A stretch of 64,000 nucleotides of DNA from an uncultured Clostridia bacterium (GCA_947624805.1 CANQLW010000002.1:1-64000); one strand, 5' to 3'; positions 29,395-38,428 are shown, counted from the first letter of the stretch. Numbers and translations are program-made. The notes: generated by a model not told the origin, from the sequence alone.

Positions 29395-31227
29395 ATGGAC
29401 TATTTCTATAATCCGCTCGACCGCGCCTGTAAAAGCCTGAAAGGGGCAATCGCGCGCGGGAGCGAACTCGATCTTCATCTGTATTACGGTCAAGGCGGAG
29501 AATGTACATTCTCCGCCGAAACTTGTACGCTCGTGCTGTGGCATAACGGCGAAGAGGCGCGGTATATTCCCATGGACAAGGAGCCCGATTGCTTCTCCGT
29601 GCGTCTTCGCATCAATCGCTGCGGGCTGTATTTTTATCATTTCCTGCTTGACGGCAATCTCTTCCATTGCGGACAGGGGCGAATGGGCACGTTTGGGGAA
29701 AGCGGATACGACTGGCAGATTACCGTATTCGACGAGAACTATTCGACGCCCGACTGGTTCAAAGGCGGCATCATGTATCAGATCTTCCCCGACCGATTCT
29801 GCCGCGGAGAGGGGGATTATCCTCTCAAAGAGGGGAAATATCTGCATCCGACGTGGGGTGAAATGCCGTTTTTCCGTGCAAATGAGGATGGAAAGATCAA
29901 AAATAACGACTTTTTCGGCGGAAATTTCAACGGCGTCCGAGAAAAGTTGCCCTATCTTAAAAGCCTCGGCGTCACCGTGATCTACTTCAATCCCGTCTTC
30001 GAGGCGTGGTCCAATCACCGCTACGACACGGGTGATTATCTCAAATTTGACGAACTTCTTGGGACGGAGGAGGATTTCGACCGTCTCGTCGATGAAGCAT
30101 CGGCGCTCGGGATTCGAATCATTCTCGATGCCGTTCTCAACCATACGGGCGATAATAGCCGATACTTCAACAAATACGGCACATATGACAGCCTCGGCGC
30201 CTATCAGTCGTCCGACTCGCCCTATGCGGATTGGTATCATTTCAAGGAATTTCCCTCCACCTATGATTGCTGGTGGGGGATCGAGATCCTGCCCGAGATC
30301 AACGAGCAGTCGCCCTCATACCGTGCATTCATGTTCGGGGAGAACGGCGTGCTCCGACATTGGCTCAGGCACGGGATCGGCGGATATCGGCTCGATGTCG
30401 CCGATGAGCTCCCCGACTTCTTCCTTCGCTCCCTTCGGGAGGCCGTCAAAACGGAGCAGAAGGATGCGATTATCATCGGCGAGGTCTGGGAAGACGCTTC
30501 CAATAAGATCTCCTACGATGTACGCAGAGAATATTTGCAGGGGCACGAACTCGACAGCGTGATGAATTATCCCCTGAAGGATGCGATCATCAACTATACC
30601 CGCACGGGCATGACATATATGCTCCGCGAAACGATCGCCATGCTCATCGACAATTATCCGAAACAGACGCTTGACTGCCTCATGAACATCCTCGGATCGC
30701 ACGATACCCCGAGAATTTTGAGCGTATTCGGCGGCGCCGATCCCAAGGATAAGGAAGAGATGGCCGTCACTAAAATGGACAAAGCGACACGGGAGAGAGC
30801 CATTCAGCTTCTGAAAACGGCGGCTGTCCTGCAATTTACGCTCCCCGGTGTGCCGTGTATCTTTTACGGAGACGAGGCGGGCATGGAAGGTTTTCAGGAT
30901 CCGTTTTGCAGAGGCTGCTTTCCTTGGGACGGGATCGATGAAGATCTGAACGCGTTTTACCGTAAACTCGGAGCGATCCGCACGGGAAAATTGCAAAAGA
31001 TCTTTGCAACGGGCGAGTACCGCGAAGTCTTCGCCGACGCGAATTGCCTTGTCTATGCAAGGAGTACGGACGAAGGGAAGATTTACGTATTCGTCAATCG
31101 CGGCACATCCCGTTATACCTTCCATTGTAAGGGAAAATGGCTGGAAAATCTGACGGACACTGTCTTTTCCGATCAGATCGAGATCGAAAAGAACTCTTTC
31201 GGAATCTTGTCCCAATACTATGTCTGA
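29395..31227 (+). CDS. GH13 alpha-glycosidase (cyclomaltodextrinase/neopullulanase-like)
   Basis: IMYQIFPDRFCRGEG, YRLDVADELPDFFLRSLREAVK, IIGEVWEDAS, LGSHDTPRILSVFGG; stop codon lies within an inverted repeat. Confidence 0.92.
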   Translation: MDYFYNPLDRACKSLKGAIARGSELDLHLYYGQGGECTFSAETCTLVLWHNGEEARYIPMDKEPDCFSVRLRINRCGLYFYHFLLDGNLFHCGQGRMGTFGESGYDWQITVFDENYSTPDWFKGGIMYQIFPDRFCRGEGDYPLKEGKYLHPTWGEMPFFRANEDGKIKNNDFFGGNFNGVREKLPYLKSLGVTVIYFNPVFEAWSNHRYDTGDYLKFDELLGTEEDFDRLVDEASALGIRIILDAVLNHTGDNSRYFNKYGTYDSLGAYQSSDSPYADWYHFKEFPSTYDCWWGIEILPEINEQSPSYRAFMFGENGVLRHWLRHGIGGYRLDVADELPDFFLRSLREAVKTEQKDAIIIGEVWEDASNKISYDVRREYLQGHELDSVMNYPLKDAIINYTRTGMTYMLRETIAMLIDNYPKQTLDCLMNILGSHDTPRILSVFGGADPKDKEEMAVTKMDKATRERAIQLLKTAAVLQFTLPGVPCIFYGDEAGMEGFQDPFCRGCFPWDGIDEDLNAFYRKLGAIRTGKLQKIFATGEYREVFADANCLVYARSTDEGKIYVFVNRGTSRYTFHCKGKWLENLTDTVFSDQIEIEKNSFGILSQYYV

Positions 31228-31254
31228 CATAATTACTATGTCAGACATAGTATT
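31214..31254. repeat. Inverted pair of the TATGTCWGACATAGTA motif (copies A1 and A2)
   Basis: AATACTATGTCTGACATA (31214-31231) - ATTAC - TATGTCAGACATAGTATT (31237-31254), perfect 18-bp arms. Confidence 0.9.
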
Positions 31255-31281
31255 ATGGAGGAAATTTTGTGTGGATCGGGT

Positions 31282-31299
31282 AAAACGCCGCGGCGTTTT
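31282..31299. repeat. 18-bp perfect palindrome
   Basis: AAAACGCCGCGGCGTTTT; may act as a bidirectional terminator. Confidence 0.75.
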
Positions 31300-31535
31300 G
31301 GAGACAAAATCATGCCGCAGCGCAAAATTTGTCGAAGAGACAGAAAGCGATGACACAATAAAAATTTTCGCGCCGCAAAAATTGTACGGTTGCAAAATTG
31401 CAAAATTGATTTCCGAAAAGCCGTACAAGAAAAGACAGAAAAACGCACGGACGGTCATACGAAAAAAATTCTCTGAAATATGATTTTTCAGAAAGTTTTT
31501 AGAAAACAGTGAAAAAATACCCCTTTTTACCCCTT

Positions 31536-31569
31536 AACTATTCGTAAAAGCTGCATTTTGCGAATAGTT
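31536..31569. repeat. 14-bp stem / 6-nt loop hairpin
   Basis: AACTATTCGTAAAA-GCTGCA-TTTTGCGAATAGTT. Confidence 0.85.
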
Positions 31570-31626
31570 CAGTGTGTATTTCCTTTTGAAAATATCCTCC
31601 CCATTCTGTAAAATTTCGCAAAAAAA

Positions 31627-31656
31627 TTGACTTTTGCCCCACCGCTGTGTTATACT
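31627..31656 (+). promoter_or_regulatory. Promoter of tyrosine recombinase
   Basis: TTGACT-18 bp-TATACT, six nt before ATG at 31663. Confidence 0.7.
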
Positions 31657-31662
31657 TTTGCC

Positions 31663-32733
31663 ATGAGTTCTAAGAGCGAAAATTACTATCAGGAGCGGAA
31701 TTTGAAAAATCTCGACAGGATCGATGCCCTACTTGCGACCCTGCCCGATTTTTGCGAAGATTTTTTCCGCGGCGTCGAGCCCCGCACCTCCACGCTTACC
31801 CGTCTGAACTATGCCTATGACCTCCGTATCTTCTTTGATTTTCTCTCCAAAAAGAAATTCCACGGGAAAGCCGTCAAAGAGATCACGCTTGAGGATCTCG
31901 AGCAAGTCAATGCGACCGATCTTGAGATCTTCCTCTCCTATCTGACGCGCTATACCTTCGGTGGAAGACGTCTTTCCTGCGACGAGCGCGCCAAGGCGAG
32001 AAAATTATCAACTGTCCGCTCCTTTTTTAAGTATTTTTTCAACAAAGGTCTGATCGCCGTCAACAATACGACCAAGGTCCCCACGCCAAAGCTCCATGAA
32101 AAAGAGATCATCCGTCTTGAAAATGAGGAAGTTTCCGAGCTTCTCGATACTGCCGAGCTCGGCACGGGACTCCCGCCCCATGCAAGCGGCTATCATGAGC
32201 GGACAAAGATCCGCGATACGGCGATCCTCACCCTCTTTCTCGGCACGGGGATCCGTATCTCCGAGCTCGTCGGGCTCAACAACGAGAGCCTCGATTTTTC
32301 CACAAATTCTTTTGTCGTAACGCGGAAAGGCGGAAATCAGGCGATCCTCTATTTTTCCGACGAGGTCGCCGACGCGCTCATCGCCTATCTGGAGCAAAAA
32401 AAGGAGGATCCCCGCGTTCCGAAGGAATCCCCCTCTCCGCTTTTCCTGTCCATGCAGTATCGCAGGATCACCGTCAGGGCCGTGGAAAATCTCGTCAAAA
32501 AGTACGCCAGAATCGTTACTCCCCTCAAAAAGATTACGCCGCATAAATTGCGTTCCACCTATGGCACCGCCCTCTACCGTGAAACGGGCGATATCTATAT
32601 CGTCGCCGATGTTTTGGGGCATAGAGACGTCAATACCACGCGGAGACATTACGCGGCGATCTCAGAGGATAACCGTCGTTCCGTCGCCGACGCCGTAAAA
32701 CTGCATCGCCCGGAGGACGATGACGATGAGTGA
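31663..32733 (+). CDS. Tyrosine recombinase (XerC/XerD-like)
   Basis: LGTGIRISELVGL, HKLRSTYGTALYRETGDIYIVADVLGHRDVNTTRRHYAAIS: R-HxxR-H-Y catalytic set. Confidence 0.92.
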   Translation: MSSKSENYYQERNLKNLDRIDALLATLPDFCEDFFRGVEPRTSTLTRLNYAYDLRIFFDFLSKKKFHGKAVKEITLEDLEQVNATDLEIFLSYLTRYTFGGRRLSCDERAKARKLSTVRSFFKYFFNKGLIAVNNTTKVPTPKLHEKEIIRLENEEVSELLDTAELGTGLPPHASGYHERTKIRDTAILTLFLGTGIRISELVGLNNESLDFSTNSFVVTRKGGNQAILYFSDEVADALIAYLEQKKEDPRVPKESPSPLFLSMQYRRITVRAVENLVKKYARIVTPLKKITPHKLRSTYGTALYRETGDIYIVADVLGHRDVNTTRRHYAAISEDNRRSVADAVKLHRPEDDDDE

Positions 32734-33955
32734 CAAAAAGGAATGCGTCTATGTCATCCAGCCGATCGAGGGCGAGAACGACAAAGTCCTGCACGACGAG
32801 ATCGTCTCTCTCATCGAGAGCGCCGACGCGGAGTATGCCGGAACGATCTACCAGACGATCCGTACGATCAATCCCGCGACTTATATCGGGGAAGGTAAAC
32901 TTGCAGAACTCAGGGAACGGCTCGAGGGTCTGGAACTCACGGTCCTTTTCAACGGCGATCTCTCCCCTTCCCAGACGTTGAACATCTCCAAGGCGCTTGA
33001 CGGCAGGAAAGTGATTGACCGTACGACCCTGATCCTCGACATCTTTGCGCTCCGTGCACAGAGCAGCGAGGGAAAATTGCAGGTCGAGCTCGCCCAGCTC
33101 AAATATCTTTATCCCCGTCTTAAGGGGAAAGGCGAGGCGCTCTCCCGTCTCGGCGGCGGGATCGGGACGCGCGGCCCCGGGGAAACCAAGCTCGAAACGG
33201 ATAGACGGTATATCCGTAACCGTATCAAAGCCTTGGAGGAAAAACTCAAAACGACTGAACGGCGCCGTGCCATGCAAGTCGAACGCAGAAAAAAGGAGCG
33301 CGTCAAAACGATTGCGCTCGTCGGTTATACCAATACAGGGAAATCCACGCTCATGAATGCACTCACGGGCGCCGATGTCTTTGTGAAAAATGCCCTGTTT
33401 GCGACGCTCGACCCCACGGCCCGCGGCTTCGAAATCGAGGGCGTCCCCTTTCTTTTGGTCGATACGGTCGGTTTTTTACAGGGATTGCCCCATCATCTCA
33501 TCGAGGCATTCAAATCGACGCTGGAGAGCGCTCTCAGCTGCGATTTGGCGCTCATCGTCTGTGACGGGGCGGGCGAATACGAAATGCAGTTGCAGACGAC
33601 GCTTTCCACCCTGCAGGATATGGGTTTTTCATCGCCCTATCTCGTCGTCATGAATAAGTGCGATCTCGGGGTCGATCCGAACCTCTTCCCACGTGACGCC
33701 GTCTGTATCTCTGCAAAGGACGGGGTCGGGCTCGACCGATTGAAATGCCGCATTCTCGACGCCTTAAAGGATGAACTCATCCGCGCGGAGCTCTTTATCC
33801 CCTATGATAGAATGTCCGAGTACGGCGCACTCCGTGCCTGTCTGACCGAAAGGAGCGTTGCCTATACGGACGGCGGCATGGAGGTCGAAGCCTACGTTCC
33901 ATCCGTCTTCGCCGACCGTTTTACTTCTTTTTATCGAAATCGGGATCGAAAATGA
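32726..33955 (+). CDS. hflX: GTPase HflX
   Basis: RLGGGIGTRGPGETKLETDRR, VALVGYTNTGKSTLMNALTGADVFVKNALFATLDPTAR. Confidence 0.96.
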   Translation: MSDKKECVYVIQPIEGENDKVLHDEIVSLIESADAEYAGTIYQTIRTINPATYIGEGKLAELRERLEGLELTVLFNGDLSPSQTLNISKALDGRKVIDRTTLILDIFALRAQSSEGKLQVELAQLKYLYPRLKGKGEALSRLGGGIGTRGPGETKLETDRRYIRNRIKALEEKLKTTERRRAMQVERRKKERVKTIALVGYTNTGKSTLMNALTGADVFVKNALFATLDPTARGFEIEGVPFLLVDTVGFLQGLPHHLIEAFKSTLESALSCDLALIVCDGAGEYEMQLQTTLSTLQDMGFSSPYLVVMNKCDLGVDPNLFPRDAVCISAKDGVGLDRLKCRILDALKDELIRAELFIPYDRMSEYGALRACLTERSVAYTDGGMEVEAYVPSVFADRFTSFYRNRDRK

Positions 33956-34106
33956 TCTTGTCGATCTTGATCGATGCAAAATCCTTGATTTCAAGGCATT
34001 TTCCGCAGTTGTCACAGATCTTCATGGGGTCGAGATCGCATACCTCGCACTCAAGGCAGCCGTCGCACTCCTTTGTCTCGTCGAGGACACACATTTTTAT
34101 CTCCAT
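33921..34106 (-). CDS. Small Cys-rich protein (61 aa, 8 Cys)
   Basis: MEIKMCVLDETKECDGCLECEVCDLDPMKICDNCGKCLE...; GAGAGGTG RBS, upstream TTGTAT-17-TATAAT. Confidence 0.78.
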   Translation of the reverse strand: MEIKMCVLDETKECDGCLECEVCDLDPMKICDNCGKCLEIKDFASIKIDKIIFDPDFDKKK

Positions 34107-34172
34107 TTTTTCACCTCTCCCCTATTATAGTACTTTTCTTGAAAAAATACAAGAAATTTTTTTGAAAATCAT

Positions 34173-34186
34173 AGAACATATGTTTG
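34173..34186. promoter_or_regulatory. LexA/SOS box
   Basis: AGAACATATGTTTG matches the Gram-positive consensus CGAACRNRYGTTYG at 13/14; lies upstream of lexA. Confidence 0.88.
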
Positions 34187-34212
34187 CAATATTTTGTTGG
34201 ATGTGTTATAAT
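34184..34212 (+). promoter_or_regulatory. lexA promoter
   Basis: TTGCAA-17 bp-TATAAT, overlapping the LexA box. Confidence 0.75.
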
Positions 34213-34229
34213 ACTCGTAGAGGTGAAAT

Positions 34230-34838
34230 ATGATCAGTCAAGACAGGCTTATGGAAGTACTCGACTATATCCGACGGTTCATCGATGAGAACGGATTTCC
34301 CCCCACCGTACGGGATATGTGCAGGGATCTGAATATCAAATCCACTGCGACGGCGTATGATTATGTCAACCGTCTGAAAGCGCAGGGGTATCTCGAAAAA
34401 GCGGAGAAAAAGAAGCGTGCCGTCGTCGTCCGCGGGACAAGTTCTGTCCGTGTGCCTTTGCTTGGCGTCGTCAATGCAGGCCAGCCCATCCTCGCCATCG
34501 AGCATAATGAGGGCTATTATACCTTGCCCGAGGCGGAATTCAAGGGCGATGACCTCTTCCTCCTCCGTGTCCACGGCGAAAGTATGATCGAAGCGGGGAT
34601 CTATGACGGCGATAAGATCATTGTAAGACGTCAGGAGACCGCCGAAAACGGGGAGATCGTCGTGGCGATGTTCAATGATGGGACGGAGGACGGCGCCACC
34701 GTGAAACGGTTCTATAAACGGGACGGCTCCATTGTTCTGCACCCCGAGAACAGCACGATGGACGACATTGTCCCCGAAAATCAGGACAGCATCCGCATCT
34801 TGGGCAAGGTCATCGGCCTCATGCGCAGTTTGAGTTGA
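34230..34838 (+). CDS. lexA: LexA repressor
   Basis: Winged HTH N-terminus; cleavage site VVNAGQP; GESMIEAGI catalytic Ser. Confidence 0.96.
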   Translation: MISQDRLMEVLDYIRRFIDENGFPPTVRDMCRDLNIKSTATAYDYVNRLKAQGYLEKAEKKKRAVVVRGTSSVRVPLLGVVNAGQPILAIEHNEGYYTLPEAEFKGDDLFLLRVHGESMIEAGIYDGDKIIVRRQETAENGEIVVAMFNDGTEDGATVKRFYKRDGSIVLHPENSTMDDIVPENQDSIRILGKVIGLMRSLS

Positions 34839-34854
34839 TAGAAATTAGAAAACG

Positions 34855-34886
34855 CCATCCGACAGCTATCGATCGGATGGTTTTTT
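34855..34886 (+). terminator. lexA terminator
   Basis: CCATCCGA...TCGGATGG followed by TTTTTT. Confidence 0.88.
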
Positions 34887-34897
34887 GTTACGGTTTT

Positions 34898-34968
34898 GAC
34901 TGGCGAAGTCGTCCCCCTTTTGCAAAGCGCCTCCTTGGGGAGGAGCCGGCACGAGCGTAGCGAGTGAC
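34898..34968. repeat. Candidate intergenic interspersed-repeat element
   Basis: GACTGGCGAAGTCGTCCCCCTTTTGCAAAGCGCCTCCTTGGGGAGGAGCCGGCACGAGCGTAGCGAGTGAC, three nested hairpins; single copy here. Confidence 0.4.
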
Positions 34969-34974
34969 TTTAGG

Positions 34975-35688
34975 TTACAAATTTTTCAGGTAATAAATTT
35001 CCTCTTGGGTGAGGGGGCGGCACTCGCCGCGGTCGAGGCCTGCAAGGGTGAGCTCGCCGAGCTTGATGCGTTTGAGGAACTCCACGGGTTTTCCCACGAC
35101 CTCAAACATCCGTCTGATCTCACGGTTCTTCCCCTCCGTCAGGACGATGTGGAGCTTCGTATAGTTTTTATTTGTCTCGATGACCGTGACACGGCATTTT
35201 TTTGTGACGACCCCCGCTTCGATCTCCACGCCGCTCCTGAGACGGTTGAGCTGGACGGGCGTGAGCGTCCCCGATACCTTAACGAGATATGTCTTGGGGA
35301 TCTCGCTCTGGGGAGCGGTCAGGCGGTAAGACAGGGCGCCGTCATTTGTGAGGATCAACAGTCCCTCGGTGTTATAGTCGAGCCTTCCCACGGGAAAAAC
35401 TCTCCCGACCCCCGCGGGAAGATAGTCCATGACGGTCTTTCTCGGGTGGTCTGTCTTCTCATCGCTCACGGTGCAGACGCAGCCCTTGGGCTTGTTGAGA
35501 AGATAATACTCATATTTGACCCCGTGTGAGAGAAGTTTTCCGTCTACAGCGACGGAATCGGAGGGAGAAACGTCGTCCCCTGCCTTTGCGATCTTTCCGT
35601 TGACTTTCACCCTTCCCTCTGCGATGATTGCGTCCGCTTTGCGGCGGGACGCGACGCCCTGTTCTGCGAGAAACTTGTTGATCCGCAT
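34975..35688 (-). CDS. rluB: rRNA large subunit pseudouridine synthase RluB/RsuA family
   Basis: MRINKFLAEQGVASRRKADAIIAEGRVKVNG; VFPVGRLDYNTEGLLILTNDG. Confidence 0.93.
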   Translation of the reverse strand: MRINKFLAEQGVASRRKADAIIAEGRVKVNGKIAKAGDDVSPSDSVAVDGKLLSHGVKYEYYLLNKPKGCVCTVSDEKTDHPRKTVMDYLPAGVGRVFPVGRLDYNTEGLLILTNDGALSYRLTAPQSEIPKTYLVKVSGTLTPVQLNRLRSGVEIEAGVVTKKCRVTVIETNKNYTKLHIVLTEGKNREIRRMFEVVGKPVEFLKRIKLGELTLAGLDRGECRPLTQEEIYYLKNL

Positions 35689-35726
35689 ATCGGTTGCAGA
35701 ATTGTCTGCGCTCCTTATGATTCTGC

Positions 35727-36728
35727 CTATATGATATACAAATTCTGTGAAAAAATCAAGTTGTTTTGCAGAAATATCTTCATTTGTCCCGCGATCTCTC
35801 CTTTTATTACGGGGAGAGGGTCTGAAAGCTCCGTCGCAAAGGACAGACTCCGAAGTTCCTCTTTCTTAAGCGGATAGGAGAAATCGCACTTGACGGCATA
35901 CCCTTCCCACGGTTTGGAACTGTCGCAGAGGTCCACCATCATATACGTCAGGAATGCGGAATCGAGGAGCTCGGCGGTCCGCTCGTACATTTCGGGGCAG
36001 TTCAGTACGACGCAGACGAGCGTCATCCCCTCCCGTTCGGCGCAGGTGACGAGGCAGCGCCCCGCGGCGGCCGTGAACCCCGTCTTTACGCCGATCGCTC
36101 CGTCATAGGAAAAGAGCATTTTATTCTTGTTCTGCCAGTGGCGCGGTTCATAACACTTGCAGGAGACGATCTCGCGGAAAGTCTCGTTTTCCATTGCATA
36201 GGACGAGATGAGGGCGAGGTCGCGGGCTGTCGTATGATGACGGGCATCGGGCAAGCCGTGCGGATTGATGAAATAGCTCTTTTCGGCGCCGAGCAGGGCG
36301 GCCTTCTCGTTCATTTTTGCCGAAAAGGCCTTTACGCTCCCGCTGTGATGCAGTGCGAGCGTGACGGCGCAATCGTTTCCCGAGCGGAGCATCAGGCCGT
36401 AGAGGAGCTCACGAACGCTATAAACCTCCCCCGCGCGCAGGTAAACGCTCGAGCCCTCCACCCCTTCCGCTTCCTTGGGGATCTCGATCTCCTCGTCGAT
36501 GTCGCAGTCATCGAGGATGAGGATTGCCGTCAAAATCTTGGTCGTGCTCGCCATGGGAAGGACCGCCTCGGCATCCTTTTCATGCAGAATACGGCGGGAG
36601 GAGACCTCGACGATACACTCCCCCCTCGCTTCCGTCGCTGCACGCGGGCGGAGCGGCTTTTTCGCCGTCAGAAAGAGGGAGAGAAGACAGGCCACGAAGA
36701 GAAGCGCGACGGCCGATTTATGCTTCAC
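35727..36728 (-). CDS. D-alanyl-D-alanine carboxypeptidase
   Basis: MASTTKILTAILIL (SxxK), SGNDCAVTLA, GVKTGFTAAAGRCL. Confidence 0.9.
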   Translation of the reverse strand: MKHKSAVALLFVACLLSLFLTAKKPLRPRAATEARGECIVEVSSRRILHEKDAEAVLPMASTTKILTAILILDDCDIDEEIEIPKEAEGVEGSSVYLRAGEVYSVRELLYGLMLRSGNDCAVTLALHHSGSVKAFSAKMNEKAALLGAEKSYFINPHGLPDARHHTTARDLALISSYAMENETFREIVSCKCYEPRHWQNKNKMLFSYDGAIGVKTGFTAAAGRCLVTCAEREGMTLVCVVLNCPEMYERTAELLDSAFLTYMMVDLCDSSKPWEGYAVKCDFSYPLKKEELRSLSFATELSDPLPVIKGEIAGQMKIFLQNNLIFSQNLYII

Positions 36729-37104
36729 CGTCTTCTTCCGCCTTCTTCACAAGTTTTCCGACGATCTCGCTCGCCTTCTCGATGAGCCCGTCGAGGGGGT
36801 CGTTCGTGAGGCGTACGACGCGGCACTCCACGCCGTCGTCAATGAGGAATCCCGCGGGTTTGATGTTGATGACCGTCCCCGCTCCCCCCGCAAAGGGAAA
36901 GGTTTCATCCTCTTTGACTGCCTTGACCTCGCCGTATTCGCCCCCTCCCGACAAAAATCCCATCGTCACTTTGGTGAAAGGGATGACTTTCGTCCCGCTG
37001 GCAGTGACTACGGGCTTGCCGATGACCGTGTTGACGTCCACGAGCCTCGTCAACTGCTCCGCTGTTTTTTCCATGATGCCGTCAATCTTTTTGTTCTTAT
37101 CCAA
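36718..37104 (-). CDS. ytfJ: Sporulation protein YtfJ/GerW family
   Basis: LVDVNTVIGKPVVTASGTKVIPFTKVTMGFLSGGGEYG; TTG start with GGAGG RBS inferred. Confidence 0.87.
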   Translation of the reverse strand: MDKNKKIDGIMEKTAEQLTRLVDVNTVIGKPVVTASGTKVIPFTKVTMGFLSGGGEYGEVKAVKEDETFPFAGGAGTVINIKPAGFLIDDGVECRVVRLTNDPLDGLIEKASEIVGKLVKKAEEDGEA

Positions 37105-37631
37105 TTTAACAATGCCTCCAATAATTTTTTCGAAAGCGCCATTGCGACCACGAAGCCGTTGAAAACCGTCGCCGTCTCTGTTGCGAGTTTCAGACAGGGC
37201 TCCTCGGCAAGCAATGTGCTGTTCTTCAAGGATAAAAAGGGATGTTTCGTCCGCAGATATGCGAAGCTCCCAGCGCTCAGGGACTGGATCGCGGCTGCGA
37301 GGAAGACGCCGTAGACGCTCTCCGCCCCGCCCGTTTCGACTGTCTGACGGAATCGCCAAAGCTGGAATCCCTTTGTGATCTCGAATCTCTTGCGCATAAC
37401 CCCCATCTTGTCGAACGGGATAAAGACCGCCTTTTTCTCCGTGAGATGGATCGCGATCCCCTCTCTGTCGAGCTGCCCGTACCCGCCGAAGATCTTCAGG
37501 TGACGGTATGCGGAGACGGAGAACCAAGCGCGGTTTTGCCGTATATCCACATAGGCGTCAAACCAGAGAAAGACGGGGAAAAAGGTCAGAAGGGTCCCCG
37601 CAAACGCGGAATACACAAAAAATTCGCCCAT
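37050..37631 (-). CDS. DUF2953 (YtfI-like) protein
   Basis: Position directly upstream of ytfJ; TLLTFFPVFLWFDAYVDIRQNRAWFSVSAYRHLKIFGGYGQLDREGI. Confidence 0.75.
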   Translation of the reverse strand: MGEFFVYSAFAGTLLTFFPVFLWFDAYVDIRQNRAWFSVSAYRHLKIFGGYGQLDREGIAIHLTEKKAVFIPFDKMGVMRKRFEITKGFQLWRFRQTVETGGAESVYGVFLAAAIQSLSAGSFAYLRTKHPFLSLKNSTLLAEEPCLKLATETATVFNGFVVAMALSKKLLEALLNWIRTKRLTASWKKQRSS

Positions 37632-37684
37632 ATCCGTAATATGGGCGAATCGGCAAAAATTATTTGATTGTTTTCAAGAAAACC

Positions 37685-38428
37685 TTATCCGATCTTCATG
37701 AGATCTGCATCGTCGAGGCCTTTGAGGAAATCGGGGATCTCATACCCGTCCTTGACCTCCTCGCGCGATTCACGGGGTCTCTCTTCGGAGGTCGCCGAAG
37801 CTCCCCCGCCCTGCCCGTCGTCATCGTCATCATCATCATCGTCGTCGGACGGGTTTTCGGTGTATTCTTCACGGGCATAGAGGTAGCTGTCACGCTCTTC
37901 CTCCCCCATGCCGTGGATCTCGCGCATCAGATCGTCGTAATCGGGAAGATCTTCGAGAGTATTCAGCTTGAAACGCTTGAGGAACTCGTCCGTCGTGGCG
38001 AAGAGCACGGGGTGCCCGATGGCATCCTTTCTCCCGCAGGGATAGATGAGTTTGAGCTCGAGGAGCGCGTTGACTGCATAGTCGCTGTTGACCCCGCGGA
38101 GGGCCTCGATCTCCGAACGCGTGATAGGCTGTTTGTATGCGATGATTGCGGCGCATTCGAGAATGGTACGCGTGAGCTCCTTCTCGCGGATAGGATTGAG
38201 AACGCCGTAAACCTGCTCACGGTAGGCGGGATTGGTCGCGAGCTGCAATTTTTTATTGAATTCGAGGAGTTTGATCCCCGCTTCCCCGCTGTATTTTTCT
38301 CTGAGACCTTCTAAGGCCTTTGCGATCTCGCGCTCCGTCACCTGCAATTTCTCTGCGATGTCTGCGATTGCAACGGCTTTCCCCGAGGCGAACAGGATCG
38401 CCTCAATTATATTCGTCAATTGTTCCAA
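37685..38428 (-). CDS. scpB: Segregation and condensation protein B
   Basis: NIIEAILFASGKAVAIADIAEKL; ALRGVNSDYAVNALLELKLIYPCGRKDAIGHPVLFATTDEFLKRF. Confidence 0.94.
   Translation of the reverse strand: MEQLTNIIEAILFASGKAVAIADIAEKLQVTEREIAKALEGLREKYSGEAGIKLLEFNKKLQLATNPAYREQVYGVLNPIREKELTRTILECAAIIAYKQPITRSEIEALRGVNSDYAVNALLELKLIYPCGRKDAIGHPVLFATTDEFLKRFKLNTLEDLPDYDDLMREIHGMGEEERDSYLYAREEYTENPSDDDDDDDDDDGQGGGASATSEERPRESREEVKDGYEIPDFLKGLDDADLMKIG

Noticed and set aside
31220-31483. 87-aa ORF MSDIITMSDIVLWRKF... as a new small protein
   Set aside because: Starts inside the palindromic repeat, no RBS, rare codons; better explained as noncoding repeat DNA.
37800-37860. Simple repeat as possible CRISPR or phase-variable tract
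   Set aside because: It is an in-frame poly-Asp codon run in scpB; trinucleotide changes would not shift frame.
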